From contig JAAVZW010000010.1 of NCBI GenBank assembly GCA_022791835.1, positions 1 through 57,709 of the forward strand: 57,709 bases of DNA, given 5' to 3'. The first letter of the stretch is position 1; every line of letters begins with the position of its first letter. A program made the position numbers and the translations under genes. Under the pieces are notes generated by a model. It did not search any database and was not told where the DNA came from. It saw only the letters and a program-made list of their open reading frames with translations. This stretch comes from Clostridia bacterium (GTDB lineage Bacteria; Bacillota; Clostridia; TANB77; CAG-508). Positions 18,543-28,057 of this stretch are shown here, piece after piece.

Positions 18543-19926
18543 TTACTTCAAAAGCATAGGCCCAATTTCAGTTACAGTTCCAGCACCAAGAGTAAGTACA
18601 ACATCATCTGGCTTAGCACTTCTTTTCAAAAAGCTAACAATATTCTCAAACTCAGAAATATATTGCACAGGTTTACCTAATCCATTTAGCTTATCAACTA
18701 AATCCTTAGAAGTAATATTAAAAATATTCTTCTCTCTAGCAGCATAAACATCAGTAATAATCACATGATCAAACCCAAGTAAAGAATCAGCAAAATCATC
18801 TAGCAAATTTTTAAGTCTGCTAAAAGTATGAGGCTGGAATATAACCCAAGACTCATTAAACACTTTTCTATTAAGTGCATCAGAAGTAGCTTTTATTTCA
18901 GTAGGGTGATGAGCATAGTCGTCATATACAGAAACACTATTAAATTCACCTTTATATTCAAGCCTTCTATTAGCACCAGTAAATGAAATAAAGGCTTCTT
19001 TTATAGCAGTATTTGGTATACCATATTCATTACATAAAGCAACACAAGCAGTTGCATTTAGTACATTGTGCATACCAGATATAGATAGTTTAAAACTATC
19101 TAGGAAAGCCCCATTTTTATATACATCAAAACTTGCAAAACCATTTTTATCGAACTTAATATTTTTTGAGACAAAATTTGCATTTGTATTACAAATTCCA
19201 AAAGTTAGACATTTTGCCTTTGTATATTCTTTCAAATCTTCACAATTCTTATCATCTGCATTATATACAAGTAAACCATTTTCAGGCAAAAGTTTTATGT
19301 ACTTAGTAAATGCAGATTTTATATTATCGAAGTTTTTGAAATAATCTAAATGGTCATTATCTATATTAAGTACAATTTCTGTTTTTGGGTGGAAGTTTAA
19401 AAAACTTTCTACATATTCACATGCTTCAAGTATTAAATAGTCACTATTTCCAATTCTATAATTTCCATCTAATTGTTTCAATAAAGCTCCTACTTGCACA
19501 TTAGGGTCAAAGCCTGCTTTTATAAAACAAAGAGAAACTAGAGAAGTAGTTGTGGTTTTTCCATGAGTACCAGATATACCAATAGTTTCTTTAAAAGCTT
19601 CTGTAAGCTTTCCAAGAAAAACTGCTCTTTCACATGTTTTAATATTTAATCTATGAGCTTCAACAAGTTCTACATCATCACTTGCGATAGCAGCAGTATA
19701 TACTACCAAATCCGCATTTTTAATTTTGCTTAAATCACTTCCGAATAGTAACATCAATTCCATGAGAAATCAAACGCTCAGTAATTTCAGATTTAGCCCA
19801 GTCGCTACCAGTAACATGAACACCGAGACTCTTAATAGTCTCAGCAATTCCACTCATACTAATCCCACCAATTCCTATGAAATGGATATTTTTATACTTT
19901 TTTATATCATCAATAGCATTAGACAT
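18543..19926 (-). CDS. murC: UDP-N-acetylmuramate--L-alanine ligase (one +1 frameshift)
   Basis: Adds L-alanine to UDP-MurNAc in peptidoglycan synthesis, 460 residues across the shift, the normal length. The N-terminal Rossmann loop is [13 protein letters not shown], the ATP-binding P-loop [13 protein letters not shown], then [10 protein letters not shown]. The first 61 codons end GIDVTI. The extra C is at 19743 (G on the + strand), followed by [19 protein letters not shown]. The start codon follows GGAGGGGC. It is the only shifted gene on the - strand, and the same C-GGA pattern appears in its own sense orientation. Confidence 0.95.
19740..19743 (-). other. CGG +1 frameshift site 11 (murC)
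   Basis: In gene sense: ATT-C-GGA-AGT. Joins GIDVTI to [13 protein letters not shown], the I-x-x-G position of MurC. Confidence 0.95.
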
Positions 19927-20035
19927 TTTGCCCCTCCAAATTTTATTTTATTACTTTTTCAAACGTTATAATTATATAATTATTATATGAATATTTCAAG
20001 GCTTTTGGTGTAAAAAGGGGAGAAATAATATGAAT

Positions 20036-20671
20036 CTAATAAAGAAGTGTAATTTTACTTCTATCTTGTTTAATAAAATTCTCCTTTTTTAAGTAAGAAA
20101 GCTCACGAGTCATAGAACTTCTATCTACAGAAAGATAATTTGCAAGTTCTGTAATAGAAAAAGGTAGAGTAAAAGTTTTTCCATACTTCTTTGAAAGTAA
20201 CTCAAAATACCCAAGAAGTTTATCACGTGTAGTCCTTCTAGATAGCAAGTCTACTCGTGAGGTAAGGTCCAATATTTTGCTAATAATTAAACTAGGCATA
20301 CTAGCTACTAATTTCTTATGATAACTACAATTTGCCTTACATTTTTCGTTTATATCGTCGTATAGGAAAAATAGCACAGAACATTTTTCTTTAGCTTCTA
20401 CAACAAACTCACTATTTGTATTAATATCATAAAAAATCTCTCCAAAAATAGAATCCTTAGAAAAGCGTTCTGTAACAATTCTATAACCATTAATATCATA
20501 CCTAACCAAATCCGCAGTACCTGATAATAAGATACAAAGCTGATTTCTATTTACAAGATATGTTGTAATAGTCTCGCCTCTATGAAATTCTTTGATTTGA
20601 GTTTTAGAGCAACCTTCAGAAAAACTTTTTACAAACTCTGAAACGTTGAATTTATCAACCATTTTTATCAT
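20036..20671 (-). CDS. Crp/Fnr family transcription regulator
   Basis: A 211-residue protein with an N-terminal cyclic-nucleotide-binding-like beta barrel (LCILLSGTADLVRYDINGYR, DSIFGEIFYDIN) and a C-terminal winged helix (SITELANYLSVDRSSMTREL). Relatives respond to redox, NO or small effectors in anaerobes. It is divergent from nrdD. Two GTTGCA-type palindromes lie in the intergenic region, one close to each gene, so it likely regulates itself and nrdD. A start nine bases further in (20662) is also possible. No FNR-type Fe-S cysteine cluster is evident at the N-terminus. Confidence 0.85.
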   Translation of the reverse strand: MIKMVDKFNVSEFVKSFSEGCSKTQIKEFHRGETITTYLVNRNQLCILLSGTADLVRYDINGYRIVTERFSKDSIFGEIFYDINTNSEFVVEAKEKCSVLFFLYDDINEKCKANCSYHKKLVASMPSLIISKILDLTSRVDLLSRRTTRDKLLGYFELLSKKYGKTFTLPFSITELANYLSVDRSSMTRELSYLKKENFIKQDRSKITLLY

Positions 20672-20706
20672 CTTCTTTCTTTATGACAAAATAATATCAC
20701 ATCTGT

Positions 20707-20720
20707 GTTGCAAATGCAAC
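20707..20720. promoter_or_regulatory. palindromic operator next to the Crp/Fnr gene
   Basis: GTTGCAAATGCAAC: 6-bp arms (GTTGCA / TGCAAC) around AA, about 35 bases upstream of the regulator start. Likely an autoregulatory site. Confidence 0.65.
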
Positions 20721-20888
20721 AATAAAATGCAAAAAAATATTGGAGAATATTTAATGAACAGCAATAATATCAAAGCTTACAGAAAATAGTACAAAATTTG
20801 CAAAAATTGCTAACGAATTTGTAATATATTTGTAATATTTTCTAAAGGTGTTCTCTCTGTGGGAGATTACATTTTAGTCAAAAAGAGT

Positions 20889-20902
20889 GTTGCAATTGCA
20901 AC
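20889..20902. promoter_or_regulatory. palindromic operator upstream of nrdD
   Basis: GTTGCAATTGCAAC, a perfect 14-bp palindrome with the same half-sites as 20707-20720, 68 bases before the nrdD start. Probable binding site of the divergent Crp/Fnr protein. Confidence 0.7.
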
Positions 20903-20969
20903 AGATTATTTGAAAAATGATTTATATAATAAGCACATAATCGAACAGAGGAAAGGAAAGGGAGAAAGG

Positions 20970-23099
20970 ATGAAAGTAATTAAGAGAGACGGAAGAGCGG
21001 TAGAGTATGAGAGAAATAAAATCGAAGTAGCTATCGAAAAAGCAAATGAAGAAGTAAGAGGAAAGGAAAAAGCAAGTAAAGAAGAAATTAAAAATATAGT
21101 TAACTATATAGAAGATTTAGGTAAAAAAAGAATGCTTGTAGAAGACATACAAGACTTAATAGAAGAACAACTTATGGAAATTGGTAAATACGACCTAGCT
21201 AAAAAATATATAGTATATAGATATACAAGAGCATTGATTAGAAAACAAAATACAACAGATGAATCAATCTTAAGTCTAATCAAAAACTCAAATAAAGATT
21301 TGATGGAAGAAAACTCAAATAAAAATGCAATAATAGCATCAACACAAAGGGATCTTATTGCAGGAGAAGTTTCAAAAGATTTAACAAAGAGAATGCTATT
21401 ACCAGAGAAAATATCAAAAGCACATGATGAGGGAGTTCTACACTTTCATGATGCAGATTACTTCCTACAACCAATACATAACTGTTGTCTAATAAATATA
21501 AGTGATATGCTAGATAATGGAACTGTAATGAATGGAAAAATGATAGAAACACCAAAGAGTTTCCAAGTAGCATGTACAGTAATGACACAAATAATAGCAT
21601 CAGTTGCAAGTAGCCAATATGGTGGACAATCTGTTGATATAAAACATCTAGGAAAATATTTAAGAAAAAGTCGTGAAAAGTTCATAAAACAAATTAAAGA
21701 ACTAGATGGAAGTGACAAATTAACAGAAGAAATGCTAGAAGAACTAGTAGACCAAAGACTACAAGCAGAATTAAGTTCAGGAGTACAAACAATACAATAT
21801 CAAATAAATACACTAATGACAACAAATGGACAATCACCATTTGTAACTCTATTCTTAAACCTTGAAAAAAATGACGAATATATCGAAGAAAATGCAATGA
21901 TAATAGAAGAAATTCTAAAACAAAGATACAAAGGAATAAAGAATGAAAAAGGTGTATATGTAACACCAGCATTTCCAAAATTAGTATATGTTTTAGATGA
22001 ACATAACTGCCTAAAAGGTGGAAAATATGATTATCTTACAAAACTTGCAGTAAAATGTTCTTCAAAAAGGATGTATCCAGATTACATATCAGCTAAAAAG
22101 ATGAGAGAAAATTATGAAGGAAACGTATTCAGCCCAATGGGATGTAGAAGTTTCTTAGCACCATGGAAAGATGAAAATGGAAATTATAAATTTGAAGGAA
22201 GATTCAATCAAGGGGTAGTAAGTATAAACATACCACAAGTTGGAATTATAGCAGGACATGATGAAGAAAAATTTTGGAAATTATTAGATGAAAGACTAGA
22301 ACTATGTAGAGAAGCACTAATGTGTAGACATTATTCACTACTTGGAACATCAGCAGATGTAAGTCCAATTCACTGGAGATATGGTGCAATAGCAAGACTT
22401 GAAAAAGGAGAGAAAATAGACAAACTATTAAAAAATGGCTATTCATCAATATCACTAGGATATATCGGAATATATGAAGCAACAAAAGCAGTAAAAGGAG
22501 TATCACACACAACACCAGAAGGTAGAGAATTTGGACTAAAAATAATGAACCACTTAAAAGACACAGTGGCTAGATGGAAAGATGAAACAGGCCTAGGATT
22601 TGCACTATATGGAACACCAGCAGAAAGTTTATGCTACAGATTCGCAAGAATAGATAAAGAAAGATTTGGAAACATTGATGACATAACAGATAAAGGATAT
22701 TACACAAATTCATATCACGTAGATGTTAGAGAAAAAATAGATGCATTTACAAAACTTAAATTCGAAAGTGATTTCCAAAGACTATCAGGTGGAGGAGCAA
22801 TTTCATATGTGGAAGTTCCAAATATGAGACATAACCTAGATGCACTGGAAGAAGTAGTTAAATTCATATATGATAATATACAATATGCAGAATTTAATAC
22901 AAAATCAGATTATTGTCAAGTATGTGGATTTGATGGAGAAATTACAATAAATGCTCACAATGAATGGGAATGCCCAAATTGTGGTAATAAGGATAAGAGC
23001 AAAATGAATGTAGTAAGACGTACATGTGGATATTTAGGAGAAAACTTTTGGAACGAAGGCAAGACAAAAGAAATCAAATCAAGAGTATTACACCTTTAA
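20970..23099 (+). CDS. nrdD: anaerobic (class III) ribonucleoside-triphosphate reductase
   Basis: Makes deoxyribonucleotides in anaerobic cells with a glycyl radical, 709 residues. An ATP-cone domain starts at MKVIKRDGRAVEYERNKIE. The catalytic barrel includes FHDADYFLQPIHNC. The C-terminus has the zinc site CQVCGFDGE...CPNCGNKD and the glycyl-radical motif RTCGYLGENF. The chosen ATG follows GGAGAAAGG. An open frame extends upstream to 20859 but contains the operator. The activase nrdG follows 82 bases on. The frame contains GAC GGA and GCG GTA junctions but no zero-frame CGG. Confidence 0.97.
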   Translation: MKVIKRDGRAVEYERNKIEVAIEKANEEVRGKEKASKEEIKNIVNYIEDLGKKRMLVEDIQDLIEEQLMEIGKYDLAKKYIVYRYTRALIRKQNTTDESILSLIKNSNKDLMEENSNKNAIIASTQRDLIAGEVSKDLTKRMLLPEKISKAHDEGVLHFHDADYFLQPIHNCCLINISDMLDNGTVMNGKMIETPKSFQVACTVMTQIIASVASSQYGGQSVDIKHLGKYLRKSREKFIKQIKELDGSDKLTEEMLEELVDQRLQAELSSGVQTIQYQINTLMTTNGQSPFVTLFLNLEKNDEYIEENAMIIEEILKQRYKGIKNEKGVYVTPAFPKLVYVLDEHNCLKGGKYDYLTKLAVKCSSKRMYPDYISAKKMRENYEGNVFSPMGCRSFLAPWKDENGNYKFEGRFNQGVVSINIPQVGIIAGHDEEKFWKLLDERLELCREALMCRHYSLLGTSADVSPIHWRYGAIARLEKGEKIDKLLKNGYSSISLGYIGIYEATKAVKGVSHTTPEGREFGLKIMNHLKDTVARWKDETGLGFALYGTPAESLCYRFARIDKERFGNIDDITDKGYYTNSYHVDVREKIDAFTKLKFESDFQRLSGGGAISYVEVPNMRHNLDALEEVVKFIYDNIQYAEFNTKSDYCQVCGFDGEITINAHNEWECPNCGNKDKSKMNVVRRTCGYLGENFWNEGKTKEIKSRVLHL

Positions 23100-23181
23100 T
23101 ATTTCTACATTTTGCAATATATATAAGGGGCGACTAGCAGTCGCCTACTTGTTTCTATTAAACAAAGAAAGGATGATAATG

Positions 23182-23712
23182 ATGAACTATGCAACAATAA
23201 AAAAATGCGATGTTGCAAATGGACCTGGAGTGAGAGTATCTTTATTTGTAAGTGGATGCTCACACCACTGTAAAGGATGCTTTAATCAAGAAGCATGGGA
23301 CTATAACTATGGAAATAAATTCACGGAAAAAGAAGAAACAGAAGTAATGAATGCCTTAAAACCTGAATATATAGAAGGATTATCACTATTAGGAGGAGAA
23401 CCTTTAGATTTAAAAAACCAAGAAGGATTACTTCCAATAGTAAAAAAAGCAAAAGAACTATACCCAGAAAAACCAATATGGTGCTATACAGGTTATCTAT
23501 TCGACAAACAAGTAATGGGAGAAATGGCACAAACAAATGAGACAACAAATGAGTTACTAAAATACATAGACTATGTAGTAGATGGACAATTTGTAGAAAC
23601 TTTAAAAAATCCATCACTAAAATTTAGAGGCTCATCAAACCAAAGAATAATAGACGTACAAAAAACTTTAGAAAATAAAGAAATAACTCTATGGGATAGA
23701 ATGGACGAGTAA
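23182..23712 (+). CDS. nrdG: anaerobic ribonucleotide reductase activating protein
   Basis: Radical SAM enzyme that installs the glycyl radical on NrdD, 176 residues. The cluster motif is CSHHCKGC and the start MNYATIKKCDVANGPGVRVS matches the family. GGEPLD is the SAM-binding segment. I choose the ATG at 23182, with AAAGAAAGG about nine bases upstream. ATGs at 23173 and 23179 are alternatives. In an operon with nrdD. Confidence 0.95.
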   Translation: MNYATIKKCDVANGPGVRVSLFVSGCSHHCKGCFNQEAWDYNYGNKFTEKEETEVMNALKPEYIEGLSLLGGEPLDLKNQEGLLPIVKKAKELYPEKPIWCYTGYLFDKQVMGEMAQTNETTNELLKYIDYVVDGQFVETLKNPSLKFRGSSNQRIIDVQKTLENKEITLWDRMDE

Positions 23713-23777
23713 CTACAAAGGTGAGTATTTAACTGAGAGTTTATGCAGCTTATATGTCAAGAATTACCATTTCAAAC

Positions 23778-23806
23778 TTGACAAACTATGTGAAGTTGTA
23801 TATAAT
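23778..23806 (+). promoter_or_regulatory. perfect consensus promoter of orphan gene A1
   Basis: TTGACA, exactly 17 bases, TATAAT. The A1 start is about 92 bases downstream. Confidence 0.8.
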
Positions 23807-23897
23807 ATTTATGTAAAGCAATCAGAAATATTTGTATAAAGCATAATTGCAAAAAACAAAGAAAGAGAGAGTTTGTAATTAGAAAGGAGCAATAATA

Positions 23898-24566
23898 ATG
23901 CCAAATTGGATTAACCTTAGAGAAGTACTACAGCATCCTGAAGTGTATGGCGATATTGCCTGCCGGAATGTTGCATATACACCGCAGAAACAGGTAATCA
24001 TGCATCTTTCAAGAGAAACCGGATACAGTAGAGACCAAAAATTTAGCACAGAACTAAAACATACATATTATCCAGTTTTATACGAAAATAGAGTCTATCT
24101 TGTAGCTGGGGAAACTAATAAAAGGACTTTAAACTTCAGGGGAATAATCGGATATAATAATGCGGTAGAAGTAATAAAACAAAATGCAAAACTCTATTCT
24201 AACTCAGAACTTGGTGCAATAGGTTTAGCATGGACAGAAGACGAAGTGAAGATATTAACAGTAATGCCAAAAGCTTTGGCATTTATCGAGGCTGATTATT
24301 TGATGGCAAGTACATTTAGATATTCAAATTGGCCTAATAATTACTTCCTGTGCATTAAAGTACAATATAAAAACCACGTTGAGAGGTTTCCACTATACTC
24401 TTCTGAGCCACTTGATTATGTACACCCTTATGCAAAAGAAAGACTTAACGAGTCACATCTTTACTGTGGAAATATACGTCCATTAGTTCTTCTATCAACA
24501 GATACTATGGTAGATATGGATGCAGAAAACAATAAGCCTTTGAAACTGAAATTGCCTGACAACTAA
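23898..24566 (+). CDS. orphan family protein A1 (GC-richer, zero-frame CGG)
   Basis: A 222-residue protein of unknown function, with no signal peptide or membrane helix. It resembles the products at 44716 and 46647: PEVYGDI near residue 15, a VAYTPQK segment, and a C-terminal PLVLLSTDTMVD corresponding to LPIVEVPKDIMV and LPIIRVPSNILV. Codon use is richer in C/G endings than the neighbours. Codon 23 (23964) is CGG and is followed by an open frame with no shift. Skipping the C leads to an early stop. It is a single-gene unit with its own promoter, an AAAGGAG site and a terminator. Confidence 0.75.
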   Translation: MPNWINLREVLQHPEVYGDIACRNVAYTPQKQVIMHLSRETGYSRDQKFSTELKHTYYPVLYENRVYLVAGETNKRTLNFRGIIGYNNAVEVIKQNAKLYSNSELGAIGLAWTEDEVKILTVMPKALAFIEADYLMASTFRYSNWPNNYFLCIKVQYKNHVERFPLYSSEPLDYVHPYAKERLNESHLYCGNIRPLVLLSTDTMVDMDAENNKPLKLKLPDN

Positions 24567-24608
24567 CAAAACTCACTATTTAGCGAACTTCAGATGAATA
24601 GCTAATAA

Positions 24609-24654
24609 GCGAAATGCCTATAGAATAATTCTATAGGCATTTCGCTGTATTTTT
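24609..24654 (+). terminator. strong terminator of A1
   Basis: A 17-bp perfect stem GCGAAATGCCTATAGAA / TTCTATAGGCATTTCGC with a 3-base loop, then GTATTTTTG. Confidence 0.85.
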
Positions 24655-24699
24655 GTATAAAATCATCAAAAAAATTCATACTAAATTTGGGTGATAGGT

Positions 24700-24951
24700 A
24701 TGAAAATATCATGGTTAAGAACTAAGGAAGATAATGAAAGTTTTAAATTACTTAAAAACTTAGGTTTTGAAGTATATAATATTGAAGATGTAGAAAAAAC
24801 AGATGAGAAGATAGATGAATTAGTCCAAAATGATTATAAGATAATTATTCTTTCTAATGAAATAGCTTCTTTTTCAGGAGATATTATAACTAAATATGCC
24901 AATCAAGACGATGTGAGTATAGTAATTACACCTACTGACAAGAACTTATGA
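24700..24951 (+). CDS. small protein, V-ATPase subunit F-like
   Basis: An 83-residue protein with alternating strand/helix pattern (FEVYNIED, DYKIIILSNEIASFSG, VSIVITP) that resembles the fold of V-type ATPase subunit F, though no ATPase operon is nearby. ATG at 24700 follows GGGTGATAGG; an in-frame GTG at 24691 is less likely. Precedes the tail-anchored protein at 25011. Function unknown. Confidence 0.5.
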   Translation: MKISWLRTKEDNESFKLLKNLGFEVYNIEDVEKTDEKIDELVQNDYKIIILSNEIASFSGDIITKYANQDDVSIVITPTDKNL

Positions 24952-25010
24952 TACCTTGTATAAAAAATCTAATATAGGAAATAATTAGAATAAATGGAGG
25001 TACATAAGAT

Positions 25011-25356
25011 ATGAAAATAAGCCAAATGAAAAATATCATAGTTCTAAAAGATTTGCCATCTAATTTAGTAGAAGAAGCAATTGTAATACTTAAAAATGGA
25101 AGTAAAGTAAAGAATAAAGAAATTATTGAGAAGTCTTATAACCCAATAGCATGGCAAGAGCAAGGAGTTAGCTCAGACATAGCTTTAAAAGAAGCAGAAT
25201 ATATCGTTAAAAATTATATGCAAACATTAGAAAAACCAAAAGAAGAAACATCTAGTATCAGAAAAATGAAACTACAATATCAAAAACTTAAATTATGTAC
25301 GATATTCTTAGCATTAACAGCCATTGTACGGAATAATCATAAGTATATTCAAATAG
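25011..25356 (+). CDS. small tail-anchored protein (one +1 frameshift)
   Basis: A 114-residue protein across the shift, not recognised. MKISQMKNIIVLKDLPSNLV starts a soluble domain of about 85 residues. A C-terminal hydrophobic stretch LCTIFLALTAIV is followed by the extra C at 25329 and then GIIISIFK and stop. Only the shifted reading gives a complete ~20-residue membrane anchor and a stop right at a terminator stem. The unshifted frame reads hydrophilic residues through the terminator and into repeat R. ATG follows GGAGGTACATAAG. Confidence 0.7.
25329..25332 (+). other. CGG +1 frameshift site 12 (tail-anchored protein)
   Basis: GTA-C-GGA-ATA. Completes the membrane helix (LTAIVGIIISIF) and stops at the terminator. 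Confidence 0.85.
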
Positions 25357-25380
25357 AGAAGATTAAACTTCTCTTTTTTT
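25356..25380 (+). terminator. Rho-independent terminator
   Basis: Stem GAGAAG / CTTCTC followed by TTTTTTT, overlapping the last base of the shifted-frame stop codon. Confidence 0.85.
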
Positions 25381-25381
25381 A

Positions 25382-25484
25382 TTTTCTAGGAAAGTACGCG
25401 CGTAGCGTGTAATTGACGTAGAAAATAATTATGCGAAACTTAGATTTTCTTAGCGAAGGATGAGCTTAGAAAATATTAGTTCCG
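25382..25484 (+). repeat. ~110-bp repeat R, full copy
   Basis: Begins TTTTCTAGGAAAGTACGCGC, includes GTGTAATTGACGTAGAAAAT and ends AATATTAGTTCCG. Inverted copy at 16661-16770, 5' fragment at 51919-51963, internal fragment at 2131-2183. Confidence 0.85.
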
Positions 25485-25575
25485 TTTTTTATATTTTAGG
25501 AATTATTAAATCGGTTTTTGTGCTTAAAATTTGTGATAGGACATATAATGTTTTATAAAAACTTAGGAGGAGAGT

Positions 25576-26467
25576 ATGGAAAGAACATTTAGTCCAGAAG
25601 AAAGAATAAGAAGAGCAGAGGAAATTTATGCTAAAAGAAAGAATTTAAGGGAGAGAACGAGAAGAGCAAGTATCAATGTTACAGAAGAGCCAAAAAATTT
25701 TAAGTTATTAAAAAAATTAGCACTACAAATTATAATTTGTGTTATAATTTATTACATATTTTATCTTGTAAATACTACAAGTTATAGCTTTTCGCAAGAA
25801 GCTTTAACTAAAGCAGATGAACTTATTTCGCATGATTTTGATTTTTATAGTGTATATAATAATGTAGTAAAATCTATACAAAATTATCTTTACCCAGAAA
25901 AAGATAGCGAAGAAAATCAAAAAGTAGAAGGACAAAGCGAAGAACCTAAAAATGAAGTGCCAGCAGAAACAGAAGAGGCTCCAGAGCAAACTAGTCAAGA
26001 AGAGATAAATGAAGAAGAGAGTCTAACTCAAAATGAGATAAGTGTAGCTGAAGAAAGTGAGACAGAAAGGATAAAGAATAAGTTTGAATTTATTAAACCA
26101 GCAGAAGGTCCTATTTCATCTGAATATGGGACAAGAGAAGTTACTTCAAGTGTTGTCACTGCTTATCACAAAGGAATTGATATTGCTGTAAATACTGGAA
26201 CACCTGTGTATGCTTCGACAGATGGAGAAGTTGTGATTTCAAGGCTTTCTCCTACTTATGGAAATTATGTTATGATACAAAATGAAGAAATAAAGACAGT
26301 GTATGCTCATTGCAGTGAACTTTTAGTAGGAGTGCGGAGATAAGATAACTAAGGGGCAAGAGATTGCTAAGTCTGGTGCTACTGGGGATGTAACTGGAGC
26401 ACATTTGCATTTCGAAATACGTGTGAATGATAATTGTATTGATCCTAGGACGATAATGGAGTTTTAA
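25576..26467 (+). CDS. M23 (LytM) family peptidase, membrane-anchored (one +1 frameshift)
   Basis: A 296-residue protein across the shift. A membrane helix (about 52-66) follows a basic cytoplasmic tail, then a Glu-rich linker, then a LytM domain: HKGIDIAVNTGTPV (zinc ligands H and D), ending with GAHLHFEIRVND (HLH). The extra C at 26335 lies between LLVGV and GDKITKGQEIAKSGATG. The unshifted frame would lose the HLH motif. Layout and size resemble SpoIIQ, but the zinc residues are kept, so it may be an active peptidoglycan hydrolase. ATG follows AGGAGGAG. Confidence 0.88.
26335..26338 (+). other. CGG +1 frameshift site 13 (M23 peptidase)
   Basis: GTG-C-GGA-GAT. Joins LLVGV to GDKITKGQEIAKSG, the conserved VxxGDxVxxGQ turn. 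Confidence 0.94.
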
Positions 26468-26577
26468 AGCGATTCTCTCAAATGTAGAGAAAATTTTGAA
26501 ATTTTCTAAAATAATCTTGCAATAAATTGGGATTAATAGTACAATGTATATGTAAAAAACGAAAGGAATTTGAACAT

Positions 26578-27051
26578 ATGATAAAGAATATTAATATTAA
26601 AGAAGAAAGAGGTATAACCCTCATAACACTTATTATCACAGTAATTTTACTTGTTATAGTTACTACTATACTTGCTACAAATTCATATACATCTTTGCAA
26701 CTTTCTAATCTTACAAGACTACAAAATGATATAGAAGTATTAGATAGTAGGATTGCTTCTTATTTTATACAAAGTGGAGAGCTTCCTATATATAAATCAG
26801 AATATGCAATATCTAAATCAGAGCTTAGTTCAAAGATTAAGGGAGTTTCAATAAATGATGGAGATACATATTATACAATAGACTTATCTCAGCTTGATAA
26901 TATCACACTAAATTATGGAGAAGGATATAGAGCATTAACAAATGACCGCTATATAATAAATGAAAAAAGCCATGTAATATATTATCTAGAAGGTATAAAG
27001 TATGATGGAGACACTTATCACACAATAGGTGCAAATAAACCTATTACTTAA
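26578..27051 (+). CDS. type IV prepilin-like protein
   Basis: A 157-residue protein with a class III-like prepilin signal: KEERGITLITLIITVILL, in which cleavage after G would leave ITLIT at the N-terminus. The usual Glu at position 5 of the mature protein is replaced by Thr. The helix continues to about residue 35, and the rest is a small outside domain. ATG at 26578 follows GAAAGGAATTTG. Unlike the MENASKA proteins of the Tad-like locus, it has a recognisable peptidase site, so it belongs to a different pilus or pseudopilus class. Confidence 0.72.
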   Translation: MIKNINIKEERGITLITLIITVILLVIVTTILATNSYTSLQLSNLTRLQNDIEVLDSRIASYFIQSGELPIYKSEYAISKSELSSKIKGVSINDGDTYYTIDLSQLDNITLNYGEGYRALTNDRYIINEKSHVIYYLEGIKYDGDTYHTIGANKPIT

Positions 27052-27094
27052 TAAAGTTGAAATAAAGTAAAAAAATATCAAATAAGTATTTAAG

Positions 27095-27126
27095 GTATGG
27101 TCAAATTTAAGAACCATACTTTTTTG
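27095..27126 (+). terminator. Rho-independent terminator
   Basis: Stem GTATGGT / ACCATAC, 11-base loop, then TTTTTTT. Confidence 0.85.
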
Positions 27127-27245
27127 AAAATTAAATAAAACTTACAATTTTACTTGCAAAAACACAAAAAACATGATACAATATTAAACAGTCCTTGCTC
27201 ATGCCACGAGTGTATGGGCTATATATCCAGAAGGAGGTGAAGATA

Positions 27246-27533
27246 ATGAATAAATACGAAAGTATAATCATTATTGGTCAAAATGTTGAGGAAGATGGTA
27301 TTAAAGCTTTAATATCAAGATTTACAGATTTGATTAATACTGAAGGTAAAGTTTCTAATGTTAATGAACTAGGTATGAAAAAACTTGCTTATGAAATAGG
27401 CAAAAATAAAGAAGGATACTATATTGAAATTTTATTCGAAGCTAAACCTGAATTAATTACAGAACTTGAAAGAAACTACAGAATTACAGACGAAATAGTT
27501 AAGTTCATAGTAGTTAGAAAAGACGAAAAGTAG
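27246..27533 (+). CDS. rpsF: 30S ribosomal protein S6
   Basis: A 95-residue protein with the family pattern MNKYESIIIIGQNVEEDGI and NELGMKKLAYEIGKNKEGYY. ATG at 27246 follows AGAAGGAGGTGAAG. First gene of the conserved rpsF-ssb-rpsR operon. S6 binds with S18 on the 30S platform. Confidence 0.95.
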   Translation: MNKYESIIIIGQNVEEDGIKALISRFTDLINTEGKVSNVNELGMKKLAYEIGKNKEGYYIEILFEAKPELITELERNYRITDEIVKFIVVRKDEK

Positions 27534-27628
27534 TCTTTAAACCTTGGTATTGTTTGTTACAATACTTAAAATAGTTAGACATATAATTTATCGGAGTAAA
27601 ATAAGGTAATCATAAGGAGGAATAATAT

Positions 27629-28057
27629 ATGAACAAAGTAATCTTAATGGGAAGACTTACAAGAGATCCTGAAGTTAGATACACTCAAACAAACAATACA
27701 TTAGTTGCATCTTTTTCACTTGCAGTTAATAGAAGATTTGTAAGACAAGGAGAAGAAAGACAGGCTGATTTTATTAACATTGTTGCATGGGGAAAACAAG
27801 GAGAATTCTGTAGTAAATACTTCAAAAAAGGACAACAAGTTGGAGTAATAGGTAGAATTCAAACAAGAACTTGGGATGATGATAAAGGTCAAAAACATTA
27901 TGTGACAGAAGTCATAGCAGAAGAAGCATATTTTGCAGATAGCAAAAGAGAAGGTGCAGGAGAAAGCACTGGAAACTTTGAAAATACTTTTGGAGCTGAT
28001 GTTGCTGGAGGAAACTCAGAATTTGAACTTACTTCAAATGACGATTTACCATTCTAG
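27629..28057 (+). CDS. ssb: single-stranded DNA-binding protein
   Basis: A 142-residue protein with one OB fold (MNKVILMGRLTRDPEVRYTQ, ADFINIVAWGKQGEF, TWDDDKGQKHYVTEV), a short linker and the acidic C-terminal tip NDDLPF that recruits replication and repair partners. Lies between rpsF and rpsR with an AAGGAGGAA site. Confidence 0.96.
   Translation: MNKVILMGRLTRDPEVRYTQTNNTLVASFSLAVNRRFVRQGEERQADFINIVAWGKQGEFCSKYFKKGQQVGVIGRIQTRTWDDDKGQKHYVTEVIAEEAYFADSKREGAGESTGNFENTFGADVAGGNSEFELTSNDDLPF

Noticed and set aside
27581..27600. CGGAG upstream of ssb as another shift site
   Set aside because: It lies in the untranslated gap between rpsF and ssb, so no reading frame is affected.
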